A stretch of 64,000 nucleotides of DNA from Kitasatospora paranensis (GTDB lineage: Bacteria; Actinomycetota; Actinomycetes; Streptomycetales; Streptomycetaceae), in assembly GCF_039544005.1 (NCBI RefSeq), contig NZ_BAABKV010000001.1, positions 7,192,001-7,256,000 of the forward strand. Direction: 5' to 3'. Made by a program: the position numbers and the translations under genes. Positions 1-8,404 of this stretch are shown in pieces. Under the pieces are notes generated by a model that saw only the letters and a program-made list of their open reading frames with translations, was not told the origin of the DNA and ran no database searches. Position 1 is the stretch's first letter; every line of letters begins with the position of its first letter.

Positions 1-1
1 G

Positions 2-436
2 CTCTACCTGGAGGCGCTGGCCCGCTTCGACCCGCGCCAGGTGTGGCTGGGCGCCGGCGACCAGTGGATCGCCGCCGGTGCGCTCGCCATCTCGGCGCTG
101 GCCGGCTCGAAGCTGGTCGCCTCCGCGCTGTGGTCGCCGGGCGTGCACAACGCGCTGCGGACGACCACGCTCGTCCTGCTGGCCGTCGACCTCGGTGCCT
201 ATGCGCTGCTGCTCGCCGCGGAGCTCGTCCGGCCGCGACCGCGCTACGACGTCCGGCGCTGGTCCACCGTCTTCCCGCTCGGCATGAGCGCCGTCGCCGC
301 GCTCTCCACCGCCACGGCCGCGCACGTCGCCGGGCTGCGCACGGTCGGCGAGGTCCTGCTCTGGGTGGCCGTGGCCGGGTGGCTGCTCACCGCCGCGGGC
401 CTGGTCCGCACCGCCACCCGCGCGGAGGACTCCTGA
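2..436 (+). CDS. TehA/SLAC1-type (TDT family) membrane transporter, C-terminal part
   Basis: The reading frame is already open at the left edge of the window, so only about the last 144 residues are present. The segment is mostly hydrophobic, with roughly four membrane helices, and ends in a short charged tail. The stretch RRWSTVFPLGM followed by a helix resembles the end of tellurite-resistance/dicarboxylate (TDT, SLAC1-like) transporters, which move small anions across the cytoplasmic membrane. The assignment rests on this partial pattern, so the substrate cannot be stated. The gene ends 33 bp before a convergent ArsR gene. Confidence 0.6.
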   Translation, partial: LYLEALARFDPRQVWLGAGDQWIAAGALAISALAGSKLVASALWSPGVHNALRTTTLVLLAVDLGAYALLLAAELVRPRPRYDVRRWSTVFPLGMSAVAALSTATAAHVAGLRTVGEVLLWVAVAGWLLTAAGLVRTATRAEDS

Positions 437-469
437 CGGTGCGTCAGGTACGTGTCGTGCGGCCGCCCG

Positions 470-808
470 TCATCCGGCCGCGGCCGGACCGCTCTCGTAG
501 GCCGTCACGATCGAGTCGAGCAGGCCGGGGTAGCGCCCTTCGAGGTCCTCGTCGCGCAGCATCGTCCACCGGCGGTTGCCGTCCTCCCGCTGGCGGATGA
601 CCCCGGCCTCGCGCAGCACCCGGAAGTGGTGGGTGAGCGTGGACGGCGCGACCTCCACCGGGAAGGTGCCGCAGGCGCGTTCGGGCGCACCGCGCAGGGT
701 GCGGACGATCGTCATCCGGGTCGGGTCGGAGAGCGCGTGCAGGATGTCCAGCACCTGGAACTCCTCCGGCTCCGGGTGGGCGAGCGCCCTGCGCTGCGAT
801 CTCGGCAT
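470..808 (-). CDS. ArsR/SmtB-family transcriptional regulator
   Basis: A 112-residue protein with one winged-helix domain. The pattern LHALSDPTRMTIVRTL (from about residue 22) followed by STLTHHFRVLREAGVI (from about residue 56, the recognition helix) is diagnostic of ArsR-type repressors. No cysteine-rich metal site is evident, as there is a single Cys, so the ligand may be organic or redox-related rather than metal. It is divergent from the quinone reductase gene at 897, and the 88 bp between them hold a perfect 16-bp palindrome, which suggests it represses both itself and its neighbour. The start has a GGAG-like ribosome binding site. Confidence 0.9.
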   Translation of the reverse strand: MPRSQRRALAHPEPEEFQVLDILHALSDPTRMTIVRTLRGAPERACGTFPVEVAPSTLTHHFRVLREAGVIRQREDGNRRWTMLRDEDLEGRYPGLLDSIVTAYESGPAAAG

Positions 809-854
809 CTCCGACCTTCTCCTTCGACATCCATCGTACGTTCATGGTACTACT

Positions 855-870
855 TTCGTCGTACGACGAA
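855..870. promoter_or_regulatory. Perfect 16-bp palindrome, probable ArsR operator
   Basis: TTCGTCGTACGACGAA is its own reverse complement. It sits in the short divergent region between the ArsR gene and the oxidoreductase gene, about 26 bp before the oxidoreductase start. Related partial repeats (CATCGTACG, CGAACGTCGA) flank it. The position fits an operator controlling both promoters; the binding protein is inferred. Confidence 0.6.
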
Positions 871-896
871 CATCGAACGTCGAATCGGGAGGCACC

Positions 897-1886
897 ATGC
901 GCACGTTGATGATGACCGGGCCGTCGCAGGGAGTGGACGGCACCGAGATCCGCGAGATCGCCGAACCCCGGCCGGGCCCGGGCGAGGTGACCATCGACGT
1001 CGCGTACGCCGGGATCAACTTCGTCGATGTGATGGTCCGCCGCGGCGACACCGGGTACAGCGGTGGCTGGCCGCACGCACCGGGCGCCGAGGTGTCGGGG
1101 ACCGTCCGGGAGGTCGGCCCCGGCGTCGACGGCCTGACGGTGGGGCAGCGGGTGGCCGCCTACACCGGGAGCGGCGGCCTGGCGGAGGTGGCCGTCGCGC
1201 GGGCCGAGCGCACCGTGCCGGTGCCGGACGCGGTGCCGTCGGCCGTCGCGGCGGCGGCCCCGCTCATGCTCACGACCGCGCTGCTGCTGCTCACGGACGC
1301 CGCCCGGTTCCGGCCCGGCGACACCGTGCTGGTGCACTCGGCCAGCGGCGGCGTGGGAAGCGCCGTCGCCCAGCTCGTCCCGGCGCTCGGCGGCGGCCTG
1401 CGGGTCGGCACCGTGGGCCGCCCCGAGAAGGTCGCCTCGGCGCTCAAGAGCGGGTACGACCTGGCGGTGGCGCGGGGCGGGGACCTGGCCGGGGCGGTGC
1501 GGGCGGCCACCGGCGGCGCAGGGGCGGACATCGTGCTCGACCCGCTGGGCACCACGATGCTGGAGACCGACCTGGCCGTCACGGCGCCCGGCGGACGGAT
1601 CGTGCTGTTCGGCAACGCGGGCGGCGCCGAGCAGGCCCCGCTGCCGTCGTTCGGCCGGCTGATGGGCGGCAACGTCGCCATCGGCGGCTTCAGCGTCAGC
1701 GGCCTGTGGGCCACCGCGCCGCAGCGGGCCGCGGCCGGGCTGCGCCGGGTCCTCGGTCTGATCGCCGAGGGCCGGCTGGAGGCCGCGCCCGCCGAGGCCG
1801 GCTCGCTCGCGGAGGTGCCCGCCGTGCACCAGCTGCTCGCCGAGGGCCGCGGCGAGGGCAAGTACGTCGCCCGCGTCCGGGGCTGA
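897..1886 (+). CDS. Zinc-type alcohol dehydrogenase-like NADPH:quinone oxidoreductase
   Basis: A 329-residue medium-chain reductase of the quinone-oxidoreductase group. The N-terminal GroES-like fold includes GPGEVTIDVAYAGINFVDVM, and the nucleotide-binding fold contains SASGGVGSAVAQ (about residue 146 on). No structural or catalytic zinc ligands of classical alcohol dehydrogenases are visible, which fits a zinc-free quinone reductase using NADPH in the cytoplasm. The ATG at 897 is chosen because GGGAGG lies five bases upstream; the frame is open further upstream but runs through the ArsR promoter. Regulation by the divergent ArsR protein is likely, and electrophile or quinone stress is a reasonable inducer (inference). 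Confidence 0.88.
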   Translation: MRTLMMTGPSQGVDGTEIREIAEPRPGPGEVTIDVAYAGINFVDVMVRRGDTGYSGGWPHAPGAEVSGTVREVGPGVDGLTVGQRVAAYTGSGGLAEVAVARAERTVPVPDAVPSAVAAAAPLMLTTALLLLTDAARFRPGDTVLVHSASGGVGSAVAQLVPALGGGLRVGTVGRPEKVASALKSGYDLAVARGGDLAGAVRAATGGAGADIVLDPLGTTMLETDLAVTAPGGRIVLFGNAGGAEQAPLPSFGRLMGGNVAIGGFSVSGLWATAPQRAAAGLRRVLGLIAEGRLEAAPAEAGSLAEVPAVHQLLAEGRGEGKYVARVRG

Positions 1887-1924
1887 CCCGGCCGGGCGGC
1901 TGCGCGTCGGCCGCACGGGGACGC

Positions 1925-1964
1925 GCCCGGGGCGGGGGCGGCCTGTCGGGCCCCCGCCCCGGGC
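1925..1964. terminator. Bidirectional hairpin terminator
   Basis: Two perfect 15-bp arms (1925-1939 and 1950-1964) separated by 10 bases form a very GC-rich hairpin between two convergent genes. There is no U-tract, which is usual in streptomycetes. Confidence 0.7.
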
Positions 1965-1968
1965 GGCG

Positions 1969-2877
1969 TCACCGTCCGCCGTTGACCACCGCGCTGGAGA
2001 CGGCGCCGGTGTGCAGCCCCCAGGTGTCGAGGATCCGGTCGTACTCGCCGTTGCGGATCAGCTGGTCGACGGCCTTCGCCAGGGCGTCCCGCAGCCCGCC
2101 GTCCTGCTTGTTCACGGCGATCGCGTACGGGCTCGACTGCAGGCTGCCGCCGGTGAGCTGGAACTTGCCGCCGCGCTCCGCCGAGGTGTTGTACTGCGCG
2201 ACCGGGTAGTCGTTGAGATCGGCCACCGCGGCGCCGTTCGCCACCTCGGCCAGCGCCTGCTGGTCGGTGCCGAGCAGGTGGACGTCCAGCCTGTCGTTCG
2301 ACCGGCTGCAGGCGCCGACCTGCCGGGTGGCGATCTCCGCCTGGACGGTGCCGGTCTGCACGGCCACCGAGTGCCCGCAGAGACTGTCCAGCGTCGTGAT
2401 CCCGGCCGGGTTGCCGGCCTTGACCACCAGCGAACTGCTGGTGATGAAGTAGTCGACGAAGTCCACGCCCGGGCCCGTCTGCCGGCCGTTGTCGTCGAGG
2501 CCGTTCTGGCGCGGCACGGTGTCGATCACCGCCGACATCGCCAGGTCGACCGACCGGGCCTGGACGGCCGGGATCAGCTTGTCGAACGGCATGTCCACGA
2601 ACTCGACCTTGAGGCCGAGCAGTCTGCCGACCGCGTTCGCGATGTCTGGGTCCAGCCCGGCCGGCGCCCCGTCGGCGTCCCGGAAGTCGACCGGTGGGTA
2701 GTTGAGGTACGAGCCGATCCGCAGCACACCGGCCTTGCGGACGGCGGGCGGTACACGGTCGCGCAGCGCCGTCGAGCCGTCGGCCGCCCCGGTGGCGGAG
2801 CCGGCACAGCCGGAGATCAGCAGACCGCCCGCACTGACGGCCGCCAGAGCGCGTGCGGACATGGGGATGTCGTGCAT
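1969..2877 (-). CDS. ABC transporter substrate-binding lipoprotein, family 3 (amino-acid type)
   Basis: A 302-residue extracytoplasmic solute receptor. The start at 2877 gives a short signal peptide ending in a lipobox (LISGC, Cys24), so the mature protein should be lipid-anchored outside the membrane. The family 3 pattern is clear: GVLRIGSYLNYPPVDF, then AGLDPDIANAVGRLLGLKVEFVD, and a second-lobe region ending IRNGEYDRILDTWGL. Such proteins deliver polar amino acids or opines to a permease. No permease or ATPase gene adjoins it, so it is an orphan receptor here. The open frame extends 70 codons upstream, but that stretch lacks a credible signal sequence. Confidence 0.88.
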   Translation of the reverse strand: MHDIPMSARALAAVSAGGLLISGCAGSATGAADGSTALRDRVPPAVRKAGVLRIGSYLNYPPVDFRDADGAPAGLDPDIANAVGRLLGLKVEFVDMPFDKLIPAVQARSVDLAMSAVIDTVPRQNGLDDNGRQTGPGVDFVDYFITSSSLVVKAGNPAGITTLDSLCGHSVAVQTGTVQAEIATRQVGACSRSNDRLDVHLLGTDQQALAEVANGAAVADLNDYPVAQYNTSAERGGKFQLTGGSLQSSPYAIAVNKQDGGLRDALAKAVDQLIRNGEYDRILDTWGLHTGAVSSAVVNGGR

Positions 2878-3255
2878 GGTGAGGGATCTTCCTGAGGGAG
2901 GGAAGGAGGAGGGGCTGGCGGAGGGCGCACGAAGGGCACTCACGCCAGGGCACTCACGCCGCCGAGGCCGCAGGGTTACGCGACGCGGACCTGGTCCCGT
3001 TACCGGAGGCCGCCGCAGGATGGGCAGGCGGCCTGGTCGACCGAGGTACGCCACCGGGGGCGGATCGCCCATCCTTGCACTCCGCACCGCGGCCGGGCAG
3101 CCCCGGGCCCCCTACCAGCGGGTATGCGGAGGGGCGGGCAGCCCCCGGCGGCGCAGTCCGTACCCGGCCGGCCGAGCGGGGCGCGCCCGGACCGGCCCCT
3201 CGGAGCCGGGCATCCCTGCGCCTGCTCGCTGCCCGGCTCGCTGCTCCCCGGCTCC
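2878..3255. other. Non-coding stretch between two leftward genes
   Basis: About 380 bp of GC-rich DNA, presumably including the promoter of the solute-binding lipoprotein gene (which is read leftward from 2877). Open frames cross it, but none has a credible start or family resemblance. I found no strong repeat or RNA element. Confidence 0.5.
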
Positions 3256-4500
3256 CTACCTCTCGGTCTTCGACCCGGCGGTCCGCCGGGGCCCGGGCGC
3301 GGCGGAGGGCGGCCCGGCGAGGACGGTGAAGCGGATGCCCGCCGCCACCAGGCGCTCGATCAGCGCCGGGCCCATGGCCGCGGCCGTGGTGACCTGCCCG
3401 GCCGTCGCGGGCAGGTCGTCGAAGGCCAGGCAGAGCGCCGACTCGGCGAGCATCACCGACGTCTCCGTGTAGCCCGGGTCACCGCCCGACACCTCCGTGC
3501 ACACCCGGCCGTCGGCGCCGGTCGCCACGAACCTGACGGTGAACCAGGACCGCGCCCGCTGCTCCGCGGCCGGCCCCTGTCCCGCGGGTCGCAGCCCGGC
3601 CAGCGCCTTCCGGGCGACGGGCAGTTGGGCGGCCACCGCCAGCGCGGCGGCGGCCGCCACCCCGGCGAGGGCGATCGGCAGCCGCTTCACGGCCGCGAAG
3701 TGCCGGTAGGTGAAGTCCGGCCCGTACCGTTCGAGGGCGGCCGCTGACCGGGCGACCACCTGCGGGTCGATGGTCGGCAGCGGCACCCGCCAGGCGTGCG
3801 CCGTCCGGGACCAGCCCGGCAGCCCGGGGGCCGCCACCGTCCGCCGCCCGGCCGGGCGCGGTTCGGCGGCCCGCCGCTCCCGGGCCGCCCGGGCCATCGC
3901 CCGCGGACGCGAGAACGCGGTCAGCGCCGAGGCGAACGTCCCGCCGGAGATCGTGCCGCCGGCCCGGACGAAGCCCTCGACCGACACCCGCCCCGCGGGC
4001 CGTCCGGTGCGCCGGAGCAGCTCCTCCACGGTGAACAGCACCCCGAGGTCGTGCGGCACGGAGTCGAACCCGCAGGCGTGCACCAGCCGGGCGCCGGACG
4101 CGACCGCCGCGGCATGGTGCCGCAGGTACATCCGGTCGACGAACTCGGGCTCGCCGGTGAGGTCCACGTAGTCGGTGCCGGCCTCGGCGCAGGCCGCAAC
4201 CAGCGGCTCGCCGTGGCGGATGTAGGGCCCCACGGTGGAGATCACCACCCGCGCGGAGGCGGCCACCTCGCGCAGCGCGTCCGCGTCCGCGGCGTCCGCG
4301 ACGAGCAGCGGGAGATCGGCGCAGCCCGGGTCGATCGCGGTGAGCCCGTCCCGGACGGCCGCCAGCCGGGCGGCGTCCCGCCCGGCCAGCGCCCACCGGC
4401 AGCCGGGCGGGACGGCACGGGCCAGGTACTCGGCGGTCAGGCCCCCGGTGAAGCCGGTGGCCCCGAAGAGCACGAGGTCGTACGGGCGCGGCGCGGCCAT
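3256..4500 (-). CDS. Saccharopine dehydrogenase-like / trans-acting enoyl reductase family protein
   Basis: A 414-residue NAD(P)-binding protein. The Rossmann motif GATGFTG is at residues 13-19, followed by an arginine of the NADP type in LAGRDAARL. The middle contains GPYIRHGEPLVAACAEAGTDYVDLTGE, the signature of the saccharopine-dehydrogenase/enoyl-reductase superfamily, and VHACGFDSVPHDLG. Streptomycete members are usually annotated only as saccharopine dehydrogenase NADP-binding proteins. Mycobacterial relatives act as enoyl reductases in phthiocerol lipid synthesis. No lysine-pathway genes are nearby, so a lipid or polyketide role is as likely. The substrate is unknown. Confidence 0.8.
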   Translation of the reverse strand: MAAPRPYDLVLFGATGFTGGLTAEYLARAVPPGCRWALAGRDAARLAAVRDGLTAIDPGCADLPLLVADAADADALREVAASARVVISTVGPYIRHGEPLVAACAEAGTDYVDLTGEPEFVDRMYLRHHAAAVASGARLVHACGFDSVPHDLGVLFTVEELLRRTGRPAGRVSVEGFVRAGGTISGGTFASALTAFSRPRAMARAARERRAAEPRPAGRRTVAAPGLPGWSRTAHAWRVPLPTIDPQVVARSAAALERYGPDFTYRHFAAVKRLPIALAGVAAAAALAVAAQLPVARKALAGLRPAGQGPAAEQRARSWFTVRFVATGADGRVCTEVSGGDPGYTETSVMLAESALCLAFDDLPATAGQVTTAAAMGPALIERLVAAGIRFTVLAGPPSAAPGPRRTAGSKTER

Positions 4501-4590
4501 GGGTGATCCCTACTCACGGGTAATCGGCGACCCGCTCACGCTAGGAGCCGGGCGAACGGGTGTCAACGATTCCGCCCCGGGCCGGGCGCG

Positions 4591-5520
4591 TCAGTGCGCG
4601 ATGCCCTCGATCAGCTCCTGCGCGCCCTGCCGCTTCAGCGCCAGCGCGGTCGAGGTGCCGAGGTCCTCCGGGCTCAGCGCGCCGGCCCACTCGTGGGCGT
4701 CCAGCATCCGCTTGCCGTCCGGTGAGAAGACCCGGCCCCGCATCGACAGCCGTCCGTCCGCCTCGGCCCGGGCGTACCCGGCGATGGGGGCGTTGCAGTG
4801 CCCCTGCAGCACGTGCAGGAACATCCGCTCGGCGGCCGCCTCCCGCCAGGTGTCGCGGTGCCCGAGGCCGGCCACGGCCTCGATGGTCGCCGCGTCGTCC
4901 TCGCGGCACTGCAGGACGAGGATGCCGGCGCCGATCGGCGGACACATCGCCGCGACGTCGAGCACCTCGGTGATCCGGTCGGCCAGGCCGATCCGCTCCA
5001 GGCCGGACACGGCCAGCAGCAGCGCGTCCGCCTCGCCCGCGTCCAGCTTCGCCAGCCGGCTGTTCGCGTTGCCGCGGATCGGGACACAGGTCAGATGCGG
5101 GTGGGAGGCCGCGAGCTGGGCGATCCGGCGCACCGACGAGGTGCCGATCCGGGTGCCGGGCGGCAGCTCGTCCAGCGTCAGACCGCCCGGGTGCACCAGC
5201 GCGTCCCGGATGTCGTCGCGCTCCAGATAGGCGGCGAACACCGTGCCGGCCGGCAGCGGCCGGTCGGCCGGGACGTCCTTCAGGCAGTGCACGGCGAGAT
5301 CCGCCGCACCGGCGATCAGCGCCGCGTCGACCTCCTTGGTGAAGGCCCCCTTGCCGCCGAGCGCGGCCAGGTCGCCGAGCCAGCGGTCGCCCGACGTGGT
5401 CACCGGCAGGACCTCCGTCCCGATTCCGGGGTGCAGCGCCGCGAGTTCGGCGCGGACCCTCTCGACCTGGGCGAGAGCCATCGGGGAGGATCGGGTGACG
5501 ATGCGGATCGGATCGGCCAT
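4591..5520 (-). CDS. hemC: Hydroxymethylbilane synthase (porphobilinogen deaminase)
   Basis: A 309-residue protein, close to the usual 310. It should join four porphobilinogen units into hydroxymethylbilane for heme, siroheme and cobalamin synthesis in the cytoplasm. Key residues are in place: [12 protein letters not shown] at the N-terminus, catalytic Asp82 in HCLKDVP, GTSSVRR at 126-132, the arginine-rich [11 protein letters not shown] at 149-159 and the dipyrromethane-cofactor cysteine Cys242 in [10 protein letters not shown]. The usual HSLKDVP/HSMKDVP reads HCLKDVP here and the GNVxTR segment reads GNANSR, so the protein is slightly divergent. No other heme genes adjoin it; it may be a second, solitary copy. 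Confidence 0.92.
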   Translation of the reverse strand: MADPIRIVTRSSPMALAQVERVRAELAALHPGIGTEVLPVTTSGDRWLGDLAALGGKGAFTKEVDAALIAGAADLAVHCLKDVPADRPLPAGTVFAAYLERDDIRDALVHPGGLTLDELPPGTRIGTSSVRRIAQLAASHPHLTCVPIRGNANSRLAKLDAGEADALLLAVSGLERIGLADRITEVLDVAAMCPPIGAGILVLQCREDDAATIEAVAGLGHRDTWREAAAERMFLHVLQGHCNAPIAGYARAEADGRLSMRGRVFSPDGKRMLDAHEWAGALSPEDLGTSTALALKRQGAQELIEGIAH

Positions 5521-5537
5521 GGGGAGATGATAGGCCG

Positions 5538-6272
5538 TCAGCTGTCGTGCTCCCGAACGCCGGTCGTTCGTTCGAATGGGCGACCGGTGGCGCCGTCAGG
5601 GCCCGGGGAGCCCGCACCCTGACGCGCCTCGGCCGGGCCGGCCGGCCCCGGCCCGCCGGCCCAGCCCAGGAGCAGTACGGCTGCCAGGGCGGCCAGGGCG
5701 CACCAGGTCGAGGCGAACGCCAGCCGCCACACCACCGCGCAGGCCGCGGCCCCCGCACCGACCAGCACGCCCAGGGTCCGCAGCGCCCGGTCACCGCTCA
5801 GCAGCAGCGCACCGACGGTCGCCACCAGATAGCCGGCGACCCAGAGGGGAGCCCACCGGAGCCCCACGGCGTACGCCAGCGTGTGGCCCCTGACCTGCAC
5901 CGTCACCGGGTGCCGCAGCACGGCGACCACCAGCGGCACGGCCACCGCGCAGCCGAGCACCAGGAGCGGGCCGATCCGCCTGCGGCGGGCCCCGGGCCCG
6001 GTCGCGCACCAGACGCCGAAGGGCACCAGCACCGGGAGCAACGGCAGCGCCATCAGGGCCCACACCGTCCGGGCCGTCTGGGCCGCTCCCGGACCGATCC
6101 GCCCGTCCGTACCGAGCCAGACAGCCGCCTCGACCAGCTGGTGCAGCCCGAGCAGCAACGGCAGCGCCGCCAGCGGAAGCCGCCGCGGATCCCGCACCTG
6201 GAGCAGGCAGGCGACGCCCAGTCCGCCGACCACCGCGCCCGCGACCGCGTCCGCCCCGGCACTCCAGCACAC
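5538..6272 (-). CDS. DUF6629-type multi-pass membrane protein
   Basis: About 244 residues with seven or so hydrophobic helices. The N-terminus reads [20 protein letters not shown] and is followed by [16 protein letters not shown], a combination typical of the uncharacterised DUF6629 membrane family. The GTG at 6272 is preferred over one nine bases upstream, because GGAGG then lies eight bases before the start and the protein begins at the conserved CWSA. The C-terminus is a hydrophilic Pro/Gly-rich tail. It lies 17 bp downstream of nothing similar and just upstream of hemC on the same strand. Function unknown. Confidence 0.7.
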   Translation of the reverse strand: MCWSAGADAVAGAVVGGLGVACLLQVRDPRRLPLAALPLLLGLHQLVEAAVWLGTDGRIGPGAAQTARTVWALMALPLLPVLVPFGVWCATGPGARRRRIGPLLVLGCAVAVPLVVAVLRHPVTVQVRGHTLAYAVGLRWAPLWVAGYLVATVGALLLSGDRALRTLGVLVGAGAAACAVVWRLAFASTWCALAALAAVLLLGWAGGPGPAGPAEARQGAGSPGPDGATGRPFERTTGVREHDS

Positions 6273-6463
6273 CCGGCCCACCTCCGCCCACCCGCCCGGG
6301 ACGGGCGGTCCGCCGACGGCCGGGTACGTGTCCCCCGGTCAGCCCAGGGTCGGCCTCCCCGGCCCACTCCGCTGCGCGGCGACGCCGGGCCGTGCTGACC
6401 GGTCACCCGTTCGGCCGCCATTCCCGGACCCGCCACGGGCCTCCACCCGGGGGTCGGGTCGCG

Positions 6464-6757
6464 TCACGTCGGCGTACGCAGCGGCATCGGCGTGCTGCGG
6501 CCGTCCACCTCCAGGAAGCAGGCCGGCTCACCGTGCGCCCGGCCGGGCAGCTCGACCCGGGCGCTGACCGGCTTCGGCGGTTCCGTCGGCAGCGCCGCCG
6601 ACAGCAGGCGGACGTCCGCCCGGTGCCCGTGCTCCCGCTCCCGCGCGACCTCCTTGCCGTTCACCAGCATCTCCAGCTCGCGAACAACCCCGAGCCGTAC
6701 GGTCACCGTGACCGAGTGCCCGTCGTGCTCCCGGTGGAAGTGGTACTCGCGGCTCAT
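6464..6757 (-). CDS. Small conserved hypothetical protein
   Basis: A 97-residue protein starting MSREYHFHREHDGHSVTVTV, with a strong GGAGGG ribosome binding site just upstream of the ATG at 6757. The longer open frame upstream covers Arg/Ser-rich shadow sequence and is not credible. The composition suggests a small beta-rich cytoplasmic domain with no signal peptide or membrane helix. I do not recognise the family, and the neighbours give no functional hint. Confidence 0.55.
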   Translation of the reverse strand: MSREYHFHREHDGHSVTVTVRLGVVRELEMLVNGKEVAREREHGHRADVRLLSAALPTEPPKPVSARVELPGRAHGEPACFLEVDGRSTPMPLRTPT

Positions 6758-6953
6758 GGCAGCCCTCCGTCCCTCCGGCCCGGCCCGACCCCGCGGCCGG
6801 CCTTCCATCGTGGCACCGGAAGCGCCGGAACGGCGTCCCGATGCCGTTCCCCGGCGCTCAGCCCGGCGCGCGCCCGGTCCGCACGTCTGCGCGGCTCCGT
6901 GGGTCCGGGGCCGGTCGGCGGCAATTCCGTTGCTTTGGCCCTGCTCGACCCGT

Positions 6954-7110
6954 CGGGAGGTCCGCGCCGTCGTCCTGGCCGAGGTCGGCACCCGCGCACT
7001 GCTGGACGCCGAGATCGGCCTCGCGCTGCCGCCGGCCCGCTCAGTCGGCCTCGACGACCTGGTCATCGCAGGCCGCGGGTTCTGCTGGTCGGGGATCTGC
7101 GAAAGCGGCT
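6954..7110 (+). pseudogene. Remnant of an IS4-type transposase
   Basis: One frame reads REVRAVVLAEVGTRALLDAE and then VGLDDLVIAGRGFCWSG. This resembles the segment of streptomycete IS4-family transposases that normally reads as VAECGTRAL...LADRGFxxxxLW and carries the second catalytic aspartate. Here that aspartate region reads IAGRGF, so the active site is lost, and there is no open frame of transposase length around it. No terminal inverted repeats were found. The remnant sits in an otherwise gene-poor stretch (6758-7291). Confidence 0.45.
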
Positions 7111-7291
7111 CTGGCCGCGCTCCCGTGAAAGCCCAGGAAGACGTGCTGTCTTTCGGGATCGACGCGCGGCTGGAGAGCGTGTGCACCACCACATGGCGGC
7201 GAGAGCTGACGCCGGTGGCCGGATCATCCGGTGCGTGCGGGCCGAAATATCAAGGGCTGTGACGTCAACGTCAGGGCGTAGCCTCGCGGGT

Positions 7292-8263
7292 ATGGTTCGC
7301 ACCACTCCTCCGCGTCCGGTCGATGTCGGCGCGCATTTCCCGGAGCTCGCGCCGTTGGCCCGCACCGCTGTGCGGCTGCACCCTCGCGCGGGCAGTCCCA
7401 CAGCAGCGGACAGTTCGATCGGTGGCCCGCTGCTGTGGCCGTCCGAAGAGCCGTGGCCCGTGTGCCCGGACCATGCCGGTCCCACCCACCGCGGCACAAC
7501 GCCGGACAATGTCCGGCTGCGGAGAGGGCTTTACGCCCGGAGAGCACGGCGAGGCGAGGATGTGAGCGCCATCCTCAGGCGTATCCCGTACGAGGAAGAG
7601 ATTGCCCAGAACGGCCCGCTCCCGATGCTGCCGGTGGCTCAGCTCTACGCCGCGGACGTCCCCCTGCTCCCGCGGCCGGACGGCGCCGACCTCTTCCAGT
7701 TTCTCTGGTGCCCTTTCACCGATCACGCCGAGGGCTATGCGCCCCGGATCGTGCTGCGCTGGCGCACGGCTGCCGATATCCGTGACCCGCTCGCAGCCGC
7801 CCCGCAGCCCTCGGTGATCGGCAGCCCCGGCAATCTTCTGCCGGACCCGTGCGTGCTGCACCCCGAGACCGTCACGGAGTACCCCAACTCCTTCGAGCTA
7901 CCGCGCGACCTGAGGGAGCGGATCGATGCCTGGGAGAGCCGGCACGGGGTGGACTACCACGGTGAACTCAGCGTTGCTCCGGGCTGCAAGGTCGGCGGGC
8001 ACGTCCATTGGGAGGTGATCGGACCGGTTTCCATCGTGTGCGCCGAGTGCGGTTCAGACGTCCGTCCCCTGCTGACCATTGACAGCTATGACTGGGACGG
8101 CGAGGCGCCCAGCTGGCGGCCGATCGAGGAATTCGACGCCGAACTCCCGGACGACATCACCCCCGCCTGGTCCACAAAGCTCTACATCAGCCGCGGCTAC
8201 AGCCTTCAGCTGTACACCTGCGAGACTTCCTGGGACCACCCTCACGTGCAGAAGGTGCAGTGA
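7292..8263 (+). CDS. DUF1963 (YwqG-like) domain protein
   Basis: A 323-residue soluble protein with the recurring elements of actinobacterial DUF1963 proteins: GGPLLWPSEEPWPVC near residue 45, LPMLPVAQLYAADVPLLPRP, LFQFLWCPF, and a late GGHVHWEV and CAECGSDVRPLL. The C-terminal part keeps two cysteines in CAECG that could bind metal or be structural. No enzymatic activity is established for this family. The ATG at 7292 is chosen because the residues just after it begin the conserved region; the frame extends 300 codons further upstream through unrelated sequence. It has lower GC than the surrounding genes. Confidence 0.72.
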   Translation: MVRTTPPRPVDVGAHFPELAPLARTAVRLHPRAGSPTAADSSIGGPLLWPSEEPWPVCPDHAGPTHRGTTPDNVRLRRGLYARRARRGEDVSAILRRIPYEEEIAQNGPLPMLPVAQLYAADVPLLPRPDGADLFQFLWCPFTDHAEGYAPRIVLRWRTAADIRDPLAAAPQPSVIGSPGNLLPDPCVLHPETVTEYPNSFELPRDLRERIDAWESRHGVDYHGELSVAPGCKVGGHVHWEVIGPVSIVCAECGSDVRPLLTIDSYDWDGEAPSWRPIEEFDAELPDDITPAWSTKLYISRGYSLQLYTCETSWDHPHVQKVQ

Positions 8264-8404
8264 CGCGAAATCGCCCGTCCCCGTAGGGTCCGGCGTGGAT
8301 GGTCTTCGTCGGCCCCACTCGGACGGTCTGTCCGGCCCCGGCCCTCGAACGGTCAATGGGATGACTGCCTCGCCTGCTACCGGCGAGCAGTACTCGGGCA
8401 GCCG

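Noticed and set aside
452-2209. Long rightward frame across the ArsR and oxidoreductase genes
   Set aside because: Its translation is Arg/Gly/Ala-rich shadow sequence of the real genes in another frame.
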